NCBI GenBank assembly: GCA_029718625.1
Contig: CM056380.1
Span: 104,881,948-104,945,947 of the forward strand
DNA length: 64,000 bases
DNA from: Synaphobranchus kaupii
Taxonomy: Eukaryota; Chordata; Actinopteri; Anguilliformes; Synaphobranchidae
Direction: 5' to 3'
A program made the position numbers and the translations under genes. The notes under the pieces were generated by a model. It did no database searches. It was given only the letters and a program-made list of their open reading frames with translations, and had not been told where the DNA came from. Below are positions 1-12,700 of the stretch, one piece after another; the first letter of the stretch is position 1, and each line of letters opens with the position of its first letter.

Positions 1-2626
1 ATAACGTTAGCAGTTTGCTTTAATCTTAGCAAAGTAGCCTAGGCTAACCTCAAGGTTTGGCTGGTTACGGTTAGCTAAACTGAGATACAACCATTCAGGC
101 TAATTAGTTTGCTTGAGAGTTAGACTACCATACCTAGGTAACTAGCAAGCTAATAAAAGGTGGAGACCACTTTAACTTTCCGTACGCATGACTATCTCCA
201 TCACTCACTACAAGCAGTCCGGACAAAATGAGCTCATTTAGCTAGCTAACGTTAGCTATTTATTTATTTTGAATGAATGTCCGCTTCAGACAGCTTAATC
301 TAGTTGAATGTATTGCTTTTATTTATACACTACACTTTGAAAGTGTCCTGTAAATAAGCATTTTAACCACTGTTACTTTCCCTACAATAACTACAATAAT
401 AAAAAACGACACATTTCAACTTATTTACCGTTTGTTTTTCGGGTGTCTCCGCTATCCTTCTTTTTCTGTCCGATTCTAAAGCCCCGCCCCTTCTCGCCAA
501 CACGCCAATAACACCCGCCTACCTGCAATCTACCAATAGAATTCTGTGCAATATGAGCGACTGTGGATCCCGCCAACCTGCACGCAATCTCTACCAATAT
601 AATTCTGTGCAATATGAGCGACTGTGGATCCCGCCTACCAGCACGCAATCTCTACCAATAGAATTATGTGCAATATGAGCGACTGTGTGGTTATTATTGG
701 CAAGAAGAGTCTGGCAACCGGTTGGCATTAGCAAAGATTTTATGTTGACAGCTTTGAACTCTTGCTACACTGAGATATTCCTCTCTGCTTCTGTGCGCTC
801 CAGTAGCGAACATCTTAACAGAAGAAATACATAACTTTTTAATAACTTCAAGAAGGTACGGACCTCTTCAACTAAGCACCCACATGAAATAAAGCCACGG
901 GTCTCTCTTTGAGAGAATAACGGTCTTTGGGTTTTGAAAATACAAACACAGGAAGGACTGTGGTACAGAAGCATTACGCCCACGCGAAAACAATTCGTCC
1001 AATTAGGAGCTGTGGATTACAGTAAACTGTAAGTGGGATACGGATGTTCATGCCATATAATTGAAAATGGGCTAATAACGCAAGTAGGCTATAATGTGAA
1101 TAGGCTAACTGGTATCTAGCTGTCTAGGTAGTAACGTTCTGTCGCAGTAATAGCAATTCAAATTGTTTCATGCTCAAATCAGTAGGCTAAACACATTCGT
1201 TGGTCTGCTGATGGTAAAAATAATTCACTGGGATAGTTTTCATAAGGTGTAAATGGGGAACATTTGAGATGTATTCAATATAGCTGGTCCTCAAAATAGT
1301 TAGTAATCATTTCCAGGGGTTTTTTTTAAATTTATTTTTTACATACAGTACATTCCAGCAAAAATAATGCCGAGGCATGTTATGCTCATACCTAATGGGC
1401 ATAGTCTAGTGGTTGCTGGGTTGCTCATCCTGCAAAGACACTATTTTAGTGTGTATGAGCCCCACTGTCTGGTTTAAAGTGAATAGTTATGGGGAAGTTG
1501 AGAAAAATACATGAGAAAGGTGAGGGAGACCTCAAAGGCAGATTTAACGTTACACATGTTATTTCTAATTTGTTCAAAGTTTGAAGTTCAAATGTTATTT
1601 CTAATTTGCACTCATTCGGAATGCATGGAAGCACATCGCTTATATGGCAGAAGCTATATTTACAAGTGCTCAGATCTACTGTCCGACTCCGTACTCCCAT
1701 CTGAAATTGAAGAAACAGCAGTTGCTGCCCCCCTCCAGCAGGTGGAAGCGTAGCATTACCCGGGTTCTCATTCAGAGTAGTGCACTAGTTGTTGGATGTC
1801 GTTATTGTCAAAGCAAAGTGTCTTGAAGTTCATCAGGGGATTGAAGGAATAGGTCAGTAGTATCTAAAATCAGTCAGGTATCTTCACATTTCTGAAAACG
1901 GGAAATGTTATCAACTAAATTCAATGGGCAGTATTTTGTATCATATTATAATAATCTAAAATAGACTTTCTGCCCTCTCTTTTTTGAAATGAGTCAGCTT
2001 TGCCTACTCTGTATCGAAAAGAAATCCTGTTTTACAGAATCGCTTCCCTGGTAAAGTGATCATATTCTATTGGCAAGGTTATATTCAATGTGAATAAATC
2101 AAATGCTACAAATAACACTTTTTTTTGGATGATGCCATAAATTAATCATGCTTCAAACATGTGCATGCAAATAACTAAAGGTTGAATTCTTTTCGCAATA
2201 TCATATGCTATCACGTTAAAATGGCAAACAAATTAAATATAAACTACAGTGAATAAATCGACTGTGTATTCCTAAATAAAAATTTTAGGTAAATGAATAC
2301 ATTTTACATTAAAATTGAAATGAATAGTTCCTAAGTTTGTTCCGGTAAACTAAAGCTACGTATATGTTGCCCAGCAAGTTAATACCAATAAAATGTATGT
2401 GTTTAGGGTGGGTACTGTGATACTGCTGGGGCAATGGTGGTTAAAATTAAATAAATGCATGGATTCACATACATTGGATGCTTGTAAACTGAACTTTAAA
2501 ATTGAAATATGATATTTTTGTCAAGTTATTGTTTTCCAAAAACGATGGAAACAATTGGAAATCATTTCAAAATTAATAATCAGTCATATTTATGACAAAA
2601 TAGCACATGATGGAACCATATACAGA
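1..2626. other. Region with no recognised gene
   Basis: This AT-rich stretch holds only short open frames with no recognised motif on either strand. A 61-bp tandem repeat lies near 496-700. It may be intergenic DNA downstream of the usp21-like gene. No known transposon ends were recognised here. Confidence 0.5.
496..700. repeat. 61-bp tandem repeat, about 3 copies
   Basis: The motif AATTCTGTGCAATATGAGCG recurs near 541, 601 and 662 (the third copy has A for C), each time preceded by a CTACCAATA block. The spacing of about 61 bp indicates a small tandem array. Confidence 0.8.
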
Positions 2627-3260
2627 TCCTTTCCAAAAAATTAGAATATCATGGAAAAGTTGTTTTTTTTCCATAATTCCATTCAAAAAGTGAAACTTTC
2701 ATAGATTATAGATTCATTACACACAAAGTGAAATATTTCTAGCCTTTATTTGTTTCATTTTTCATAATTTTGGCTTACAGCTCCAGAAAACCCCCAAAAC
2801 AGTATTTCAAGAAATTAGAATAGTGTGTTGAAAATCAGCATTTACTTCAGTTATTTCAGAGAATGAGTGGAGTGGCTTGACTCGAGGAATCCGACAGTTG
2901 TAGCCCATGTCCCGGATACGTCTGTACGTGGTGGTTTTTGAAGCACTGACTCCAGCCTCAGTCCACTCCCTCTGCATCTCCGCCAAATTTTGGAATCGTC
3001 TTTGCTTGACAATCCGCTGAAGCCTACAGTCATCTCTTTTGCTTGTGCACCTTCTCCTGCCACATTTTTCCCTTCCACTAAACTTTCTATTGATATGCTT
3101 GGACACTGCACTCTGTGAACAGCCAGCCTCCTTAGCGATGACCTTTTGTGGCTTACCCATCTTCTGGAGGGTGTCAAGTCTGCAGTCTTCCCCATACTGA
3201 ACCAAACTGAGATAAACTTTGCAGGTGTTTTGAGTAAATGAACCCGTTTAATCTCTCCCA
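2627..3260 (-). mobile_element. Tc1-like transposon remnant (N-terminal transposase)
   Basis: The left end (CAGATCCTTTCCAAAAAATT) is a fish Tc1-type terminus. A minus-strand frame at 2807-3205 encodes an HTH region with the motif GCSQSAVSKHINR followed by a second helix-turn-helix, as in the DNA-binding half of Tc1 transposases. The catalytic DDE half and the other terminus are missing, so the copy is dead. A fragment of the same terminus is found at 54310-54425. Confidence 0.8.
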
Positions 3261-3375
3261 TTCATTCTGCCTCTCCTTTCTTCCATTTTCCTGAATTTGT
3301 CCTTTCTTTCTGTCTGTTTGTCTGTCTGTACCAATTTCAAAATCTGTGTATAACCAGAAATAGTTTTCCATTTTC

Positions 3376-3381
3376 TTTATT
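3376..3381 (-). promoter_or_regulatory. Candidate poly(A) signal of the usp21-like gene
   Basis: AATAAA on the minus strand lies about 280 bp downstream of the stop codon at 3662-3664. It is the first canonical signal noticed in that direction, and the assignment is by position only. Confidence 0.3.
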
Positions 3382-3661
3382 TTTCAATTTTGTATGCCCA
3401 TTGTTCTTGAGTCCATAACTTGGAATACCCTACCTGATTGTAGACCTCTCCCATTGCTATAATACTTTCTGTCAATTCCAGGAGACTACAGATTTGCATA
3501 TGTGTCCTATAACGCATGTGCTGCCATCACTTTCCCCTGCTCAATCCATCGGCTCGGCTGCTTAGTCATTGCACCGAAGGACTGTGCTTCATGCACAGCT
3601 GGCCCAGGCAACCACGCGACATTGCATCCGATGCGTCAACGTTCAACCCGTGCGGTATGGA

Positions 3662-3758
3662 TCACTTTCTCAGCGTGCCGCGGCTGCTGCTGTCCAGCTG
3701 ATAGAAAAGCACGTAGGCCTGATTGGACTGCAGGTGGGATTCAGAGATGGCCGTGACC
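3662..3758 (-). CDS. usp21: usp21-like exon 12 (C-terminus)
   Basis: The coding part is 97 bp including TGA, with acceptor CCTTTCAG. It encodes [20 protein letters not shown], matching the YVLFYQL end of USP21. The 2.5-kb intron before it is filled with transposon debris. Confidence 0.9.
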
Positions 3759-6700
3759 CTGAAAGGAAGAGCCGAGAGCGAGACAGAAAAAGTGACAATG
3801 TGAACTGACAGAAAACCAGATGAAAAGTGAAAAGAAAGATAAAAAGATGGGAGTTCAACTGGCAGCGTATTTATGTTGTGCGCATCACACTGAAGGATAC
3901 TTGTGAGGCAGAAGTTTCTGATGACCAGCTGGCTTTACATTGGCAAGGAAGCTGCACCATAAATCAGTCTCAGGTAGAACGCACCACGGGAAAGCTCTAT
4001 CAGGCTCAGCCATATCACTCCCCTTCTCGTCTGCCTCCACCGGCGACCAAAATTGGCTCGCAGAGTTCAGACCCTTGGTGCTAGCCTATTGGGCAGCTAA
4101 AGGGACCGCTCTGTTATATCTCCAAAAGATCATCGGGCCATACACACCAGACAAATCTCTCCATTCTGGTACCTCTTGGTGTTTGGCCCCTTTCTACTGC
4201 ATACCTGCACTTCCTGGTCACATCTCCTGTCTGTTGTGGCCCCAAGGGTGGAATGAGCTTTCCACTGCAGCCAGGACAGCAATTACCCTATCCATGTTGT
4301 AACACAGACTGAAGACCCACCTCTTCAGATTGCACAATGGCTCCTCCTTCTTTTTAGATTTCCTTTAGGCATAATAATGTTATAGGTATAGCTGTGTAAA
4401 TATAGGTTAGCTGTGTAGTGACATTTGCTTTTGTTAACAATACTAATCATTGATTTGTTTGTAAAGCTAACCTAATTGATTATAAATCCCTTGCCCTTCC
4501 CTTTTCCTCCTTAAATTGCTTCCATGGGTGGGTTGCTGAAGTGGGGGGTTGGTGTTCGAGTGGGGGGGGGCTAGTTTTGTGTTATGTTTATGCATTTAGT
4601 TTTGGAGGCGTTTGTTTCAGGGCCCGTGGGTCCCTGCTTTTATGGGGGGAGGTGTTACGGCTCTCTTGCTCCGCTGGCCGTTGGTGGGCTGGTGGGTGGA
4701 GTTTGAGCTGGACTTTAATTATGAGACGCAGCTGGTGAGTCTTTTTTGCCCTATTTAACTCGCTGTCTCCTGTTCTTTTTGGTTGGTTCTCTCCACGTAT
4801 GCTTTTGCGTCTTACAACACTGACGATGATGCCTTTCACTCATTCAAGCATATGCACACACAACTGATAACTTACAGACTTCCACGGCTCACGTTTTACT
4901 TTATTTTGGATGTGTTTTGGGTTAAATTAAATAAATTTATATCTTCTCAGTAATTTCCCTGTGTGATCTCCCTGTTTTGTCATAGCTCTACGAGCCGGGT
5001 CGGGACAGCATCCTGTGCCTTCTTGGTAATATCACACTTTTGTATTCCAAAGACTAATATTAACGTTCTCCAATTTTTTTAAGTCTCTCTGGTTAAGAGC
5101 ATTTTCTAAGTGATCATATTTTATTTTTGAAGAATAATTTGGTAATATGCACACATACAGTACCAGTCAAAAGTTTGGACACACCTACTCGTAGAAAGTT
5201 TTTTTTTCATTATTTTTTACTGTTTTCCACATTTTAGAATAGTAAAGACATCAACACTATCAGATAACACAAATGGAATTATGCAAAGACCCAAAAAAAA
5301 GTGTAAAACAAATAAAAAACGTCTTATATTTTAGATTCTTCAAAGTAGCCACCCTTTGCCTTGATAACAGCTTTGCACATTCTACCTGGAAATAAGGTAT
5401 CAAGAGTCTTTCGATATCCTTTTATACAGAGTCATGATAGCATCACCTGTTTATCTGTGGAATACCTGTTTACCACTGAAGTTGGTTGAGAGAATGGCAA
5501 GAATGTGCAAAGCCGTTATCAAGGCAAAGGGTGGCTACTTTGAAAAATATAACACTTTTTAAAATTTGTTTGCATAATTTAATGTGTTATCTCATTGTTT
5601 TGATGACTTTACTAAAATGTGGAAAACAGTAAAAAAACAGAAAACAGTAAAAAAAACTTTAAAAAAACCTATGTCCAAACTTTTGACTGGTACTGTACAT
5701 CATCTGCTGCTTTGGAGTTCCTTAAAGTGTATTTTTTTCGCTTTAAAACACAAACCCATGAATGCTCCTATATCAGCCATTGTAAAGCTAGCGGGTACTC
5801 AGAAACCACAACATGTGAATATGTAAAATATCCTCCATTGCACAACAAAAACTGTGGGTCAACTGAAAACACACACTAAATAATACAACAACAAAAAAAC
5901 CCTAGAAAGTGAATTATCGCCTTAAGAGCATAATGTTCATTTGTTTCTTTGATTTGATTAAGTATCTGATTTGATAGTGCACTCAGTTTATGCAATCCAA
6001 TTTAAAACAAGAACCAAAAAAAAAAAAACAACAATCCCCCCCCCAAAAAAATGTAAATAAATAAACAAAATTAATTCAGCAACAAAATGGCCAATTCTGG
6101 TTCTGGAGAGCCCCAGGGCATCTTGTTTGCTTTTGTTTTCACCTTACAGTGAACAGTTTAGACCAAAGAAATCCTGTGGCTCTCCAAGGACCTGACTGGT
6201 TAACCGCTTTCCCCCCCCAGAATACCGCAGTAGTCTTATCTGCGGTCAAGCGGTTCTATATAAGAGGCAGACAGAGGCTGACCTGGAGTCATTGTAGCAG
6301 TACCAACCAGACTCCTCCAGACAGTAGGCAGTGTAGTGACCCATATTGACTGTGCCAGAGTGGTTACACACTGCATACAGGTTATACAGGACTGGTCCTG
6401 AAAGAGAAACATATGGTCAAGTTCAGCTGAGACACTTGATCAAGTAGAATATGGTCCGCATGACAGGCATCAACTTCTGTATATTCTAAAACTAATTTTA
6501 AGCCTAGTTACTCTCCAATATGGCTAACCAGTGTACAAAGCCTTTAAGCCAAATGCTAGCACTAATGGTAGCACATGCAATGACATCATTACCCGTGCCC
6601 ATTGGTCCATAGGGGCCCAGGTCCAACCGGGTCAGAGGGAAGGACACGGACACGGTACTTTTGCAGATGGAGTACCTTGACATGGTGAAACGGTTCAGGT

Positions 6701-9700
6701 CTAAGCAAGTGGTTAAGTTTTTTACAACCAGACATAATCATGGCTGTGACCAACATCAATATCATAAGCATTATCAACATGAGGCTGTTGGGTGGCTAAT
6801 CCTGTTAAGGCGCTGTGGGCGTGCCGCACAGCCTGTTGTCAAATGCTAGTGCTGTACCAGACTGTAGCCAGCAGCTACAAGTTGCATAACTAGCCATTGT
6901 GTTGGCCAGGGAGAGAGGGATTCAATCTGAAGGATGAGCCTGTCTGGAGTCATACCAGCACCAGCACCAGCACCCCCCTCTGGGTAATCGGGTGCCTGCA
7001 GTATACCTGTGCCACCGGCATTTGAAGTCTACCCTTCTGATCCAGTGACTACACAGCTCAGCTGGGGGCCTACCCATGAATGCCTAAGAAGCAGAGTGAA
7101 AGGAGGTTTAAGAGGCGAGTACGTACTTGCTCGTCTAGTTATTACATCCTCATAAAGGAGGTTTAAGAGGCGAGTACGTACTTGCTCGTCTAGTTATTAC
7201 ATCCTCATAATCATCATCATTATTATTGCCAAAATCATCACCACCATATTAGCCAAATGGAACGACTTCGCTTGTGTTAGCAGCGTGTTGAGTGTTAGCT
7301 CCACTAGCGAGGCTGTTAGCATTAGCAGCAGTAGGGGCTGAGGATACGCAGGACAATGACTCGTGGAAATCTCTGAATGGACAACCTCTTGGTGCTCTCT
7401 GTGCACCTGCCACAGCTCTCGCACATCTGAAACACAATACACATCACACGTATACACTATAGACTTTGATACACATCCACAGACTCAAAACTATATGCCA
7501 ATTTTATGAAAGGGTGGGATTACATGTTACCCACAGGTGCATCCTCCTTGTCAAGATTTTCCTCCTGGGAGAAGAGCTCAAGGCAGTCCTTCAGTGAAAC
7601 ATCTCCCCCAGAAATGCTCTTCTGAAACAACATGATCCCCAAGTTAGAAAGCAGGAATTGGGACCTTTTAAATGGTAAAATCCTGTGTTCTGGTGACTTT
7701 GTCAGGTTGTTGAAGTGCGCTTCCTGTGGGCGGAAATGTATAGCCACATACAAAGAATGACAGGGGAGCACAGCACCTTGGGAATCGGCAGTGATACAAT
7801 GGCACAGGGGCCCGGTACCTTGGGAATCAGCAGTGATAGAATGGCACGGGGGCCCAGTACCTTGGGAATCAGCAGTGATAGAATGGCAGGGCTGCCAGTA
7901 CCTTAGGAATCGGCAGTGATAGAATGGCACGGGGGCCCAGTACCTTGGGAATCGGCAGTGATAGAATGGCAGGGGGACCCGTACCTTGGGAATCGGCAGT
8001 GATAGAATGGCACGGGGCCCAGTACCTTGGGAATCGGCAGTGATAGAATGGCAGGGGGGGCCCAGTACCTTGGGAATCGGCAGTGATAGAATGGCAGTGG
8101 GGCCCAGTACCTTGGGAATCGGCAGTGATAGAATGGCAGTGGGGCCCAGTACCTTGGGAATCGGCAGTGATAGAATGGCAGTGGGGCCCAGTACCTTGGG
8201 AATCGGCAGTGATAGAATGGCAGTGGGGCCCAGTACCTTGGGAATCGGCAGTGATAGAATGGCAGGGGGGGCCCAGTACCTTGGGAATCGGCAGTGATAG
8301 AATGGCAGGGGGACCTGTACCTTGGGAATCGGCAGTGATAGAATGGCACGGGGCCCAGTACCTTGGGAATCGGCAGTGATAGAATGGCAGGGGGACCCAG
8401 TACCTTGGGAATAGGCAGTGATAGAATGGCACGGGGCCCAGTACCTTGGGAATCGGCAGTGATAGAATGGCAGGGGGACCCAGTACCTTGGGAATAGGCA
8501 GTGATAGAATGGCACGGGGCCCAGTACCTTGGGAATCGGCAGTGATAGAATGGCAGGGGGGGCCCAGTACCTTGGGAATCGGCAGTGATAGAATGGCAGG
8601 GGGGGCCCAGTACCTTGGGAATCGGCAGTGATAGAATGGCAGGGGGGGCCCAGTACCTTGGGAATCGGCAGTGATAGAATGGCAGGGGGACCCAGTACCT
8701 TGGGAATCGGCAGTGATAGAATGGCAGGGGGACCCAGTACCTTGGGAATCAGCAGTGATAGAATGGCAGGGGGACCCAGTACCTTGGGAATCGGCAGTGA
8801 TAGAATGGCGGGGGGACCCAGTACCTTGGGAATCGGCAGTGATAGAATGGCAGGGGGACCCAGTACCTTGGGAATCGGCAGTGACAGATCACAGAAGACA
8901 TCAAAGGTAGTGGAGTAGTGAGAGCAGATGGAGCAATGCAGGGAACTGCGCAGTAGACCGGAGAAAATATCTGATATAGAGAGAGACAAGAAGGGAGAGG
9001 CAGAGAGAGAGAGGGAAGGTGGAAGGGAGACGGGAGGAGACAATGAGAGAGAGAGAAAGAATGTGTGTACATGATGGAGAGATATAGAAGGATATATAGG
9101 AGAGATTGAAAAAGAAAGAACAAAAACAGAAGCCAAGAAGATTTTAAGGTAGAGATTCCTAAACAGCAAAGGGAGATAAAGGGTCAGACAGACAAAAAAA
9201 GCAACGATAATGGATCTTTACAGTGACAGAAACATAATTTTTTAAAAGTACGTACGACAAAAATGTTCTCACCCACAATCTTGCTGTCATCTCTCTCAAG
9301 GTATCTGCCCCACATCTTAGCAGCTTCCTCTTCCATTCTGATGGAGAGAAAGAGAAAATATTTCTAAAAATCTATACATCTGATAAGTAAATACGGCCCC
9401 AATTTGAAAGACATGACAGATAATGAAAGGCTATCATTTTGACTAGGAGAGGGGTACACAGGCTGTGTGTCAGTGTGCCATATCCTGAGGGACAGTGAGT
9501 TGGTTGGTTTTTTATTGTTTGTTTTGTTATTACAGATTCATTTTTAATTAAAACCCTCATCCCCTAGCCCATTAATAATATTTTTATTCCTGTTATTGCC
9601 ATTTTTGCATGTCTTGACAATACCATCCTTGAATGTTTTGAATGCCATGAATATGTATTACAGTAGAGGTTTCATATCAGAATGTTTAATCCTTGACAGT

Positions 9701-12700
9701 ATGGCGATAGCGCTTTCCAATGTTAGGAACATGGAGCTGAGCATCTTGTGGGCTGTAGAATATTTGGTTTTTCCCAGATTCTGAAAAGGTGTTAACGCTG
9801 AGAGTAAGGACACACATCTTATCTGGCTCATGGGTCCACTGAGTAGTGGTTCATGGTGCTGAGATTTTTGGTTGACGGTACACGGGCCTGATTAGGGGCA
9901 TCTAATCTTATGTCAGAAGGGCCGATGTGGGTGCAGGCTTTTGTTTTTGTGCACTGCTAAATCAACCGACCTGTAGTCATGGTTTATCAAGGTCTTGAGA
10001 AATTGAATCAGTTGCCATAATGCTGGGCTAGAACAAAAAACCTGCATCCACACTGGACCATCTCGGATAAGATTGTACACCTTTGGTGTGGATAGAAAAG
10101 GTGTAGCCGGCTCTCAGGTGTGTACCTGATCTTTGCACAGGAGGTGACCTGGGGAGCATTCCGTGGGGGCAGTTGAGGGGAGCAGCGGTTGATTTCAGAG
10201 TGCAAACGGTCCAGCAGGAATCGGAGAAACTCCTGCGCGTCCTGCTGACTGAGTCACATTGAGATACACTGAGGCATGCTGGGATAGACGGAAATGCCGA
10301 GACGCACTGAAATATGACAAGACACACTGAGACACATCGTTTTTGTCTTTATTTTAATGTCGGGGGACTCAAAATCAAATCCATCAGAATAAATGGAGGT
10401 CAATCAATTTTAAAATGGAGTCCTCCACACTTGTCTTAGTAAAAGAGAATAAAGTAGCTAAATAACCTACCTGGTTAAATAAAAAGTATACTACAGGTGG
10501 GCTGTGAGAGAAATGCAGGGACTCACCTGTGAGCGAGGAAAAGGTAAACTCACCTGTAGCCGCTGAAGTAAGGCACAGACTCTTTAAAGATGTTATAGAA
10601 CCTCCCAGGATGCACAGGGGCATCAGACCTGTTGGTGTCCCACAGGTCTGCCAGCACCTGAGTGAATGCTGGGGAGGGGAACACCAACCACATGACAGGC
10701 TGAGCATCCATTTTAAGTTTTATGATATCTTCTTAGTGTAGTATGAATGCAATTGTATGCACATTTTTGCAGATATAACAATTATTCAAGCTATGGCAAA
10801 ATAAAATAATTTTTCTATCCAACTAACTGTTCAGCCTGCTGAAACTATTTTCCATAATTCATTGCTCTGTGTCTTGCCCACAACAACAACAAAAACCCAT
10901 GCACAGCAGAAATGAGGCAGTAGGGAAAAGGAAAATGATTGCTCACTCTCCATCTTATGTAGAACTGAACTAAACATTGGTTTCGTTATTGTAACTTAAT
11001 TAATATGTCCAGAACCACAGACATATGCCCAGAGACTCCCACACTGCCACTAACTCAGTGATTTGTAAAACAGAACGCAAATGCAGATGGCCTTTTTAGC
11101 GTGTCATCTTTGACTTACTTACCAAATTTATGAAAAATACACTTTTTCCACGGAACAAAATCTAGGCCACCTCGACATTGAGACTGGTGATTTCTTTTTA
11201 TCTTGCCAAAAGATGGATTCAAAATAAAAATTTGATTTTTGGGCAGTTTAAATATTTCCTGAAGGTTGAACTGGTTCACAGCCAATAAATGCTGGTTTCT
11301 CAGAAGGACTCACCTGTTCAGGTGACTCTGTGGTTTAGTCTGTGCATCAGAAACACAGGTGTGCATGTGCACAGGTAATAGTAGGAGAATGTGAGGGTTG
11401 AGGGGCGCTAGGAGTTTTTTGGGGTGGCAGGTTGGAGTTTGGTGCTAACAGAATTAAACGGAGGCGACTATTACCGTTCATTAATTTTGGTTCTTTGCTG
11501 GAGGCCATTTCCTGTTGGTAGGTCTTGGTCAGGCAATAATTTCTCAGACCACGAGTGTGGGACAAACACTGAACTACAGAGTTAAGGAAGCACTGGGGGC
11601 AAAGAGAGAGAGAGCACGGGAGAGAGGGAGAGGGGGAGTGCCAGAATGTCAGTGTTGATGTTTTAACAGATAAAATAACCCATTTGGGATGGCAGTTCCG
11701 TCTGTCCAAATTATGTGTAACCACGGCATATTAATCATGTAAAATGACAAAGGTAAATCAACAGAAGACATACTGTGTTTCCCACATTGAGAAGCCCAAC
11801 CTGTCCACTGCCAAGATCCACACTGACTTCAATCTGAAAGGGGAGAGCAAACATTACTCTCGGATATGTTTTTCTTAAATTTTGGCCTTCGAGAGAGAGA
11901 GAGAGACAACATAATTGGTACGGCGAACTTGTTCATGGTCCATACGATATCACATTGTTTTGAAGTAGCCTGGCCTGGTTGAACGGACCATAATAATACT
12001 GCAATACTTCCTGCTTTTCTCCCTCTCTCTCCCCCCGCATCAAAAGAAATGTGATTATCTATGTGTATATCTAGGCTGGCGAGAGTTTTATTACCTGTGA
12101 GGAGACCCAAAACAGAAAATTGTTTAGGGCCGAGCATGGCTTAGGATCCCATAAGGTTCATGGTTTCCTTTTTTGATTTTAAGCTTAAATGCCAATCTGT
12201 GACATTCAATGGAAATAATCAATTGAAAGTCTAAATGTCTACATAGATAATGATTGTTCGGGCCTGCCAGTTTCTGATTTACATTTTTGGAGGCAGATCC
12301 AGCTTCAAGCAGGCCTGGTACGACTGGCCTTGTCACATGGATGTAATATTTTGCCAGAATTTGAAGATTGCACTACTAGCTGGACATAACAATTGCACTA
12401 CTACCATCACTTTCTGTTGTTAAAAGCAGGAGCAAATCTCCATTTTTTCCAGAGGCATTCAGTAGCTGAGCTGAATTACCACCTAACATGTTCATGTTTT
12501 TTAAAAGAGGCTAAAACCATGAATCTTTTGTTAATAATATCATGGGGCTTAGTGGCTGCTTTCAACAACATAAGATCATTTTAATAAGTAAATGTGTCTG
12601 CTTTTAGATAAGCAAGTCCTTGTCATACATGAGAGGTTTTTCCTCTTTTATTTTGGTGATGGTTCCTTGGTTGTGTAAACTCACAACATCTGAGATTTTA

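Noticed and set aside
7774..8885. CRISPR-like array
   Set aside because: Units are contiguous and nearly identical with no unique spacers, the genome is vertebrate, and the unit is an exon-end copy.
7520..9169. A 549-codon frame on the minus strand as a single-exon gene
   Set aside because: It contains usp21-like exons 7 and 8 at its ends with matching splice sites; the middle is a 42-bp tandem repeat in the intron.
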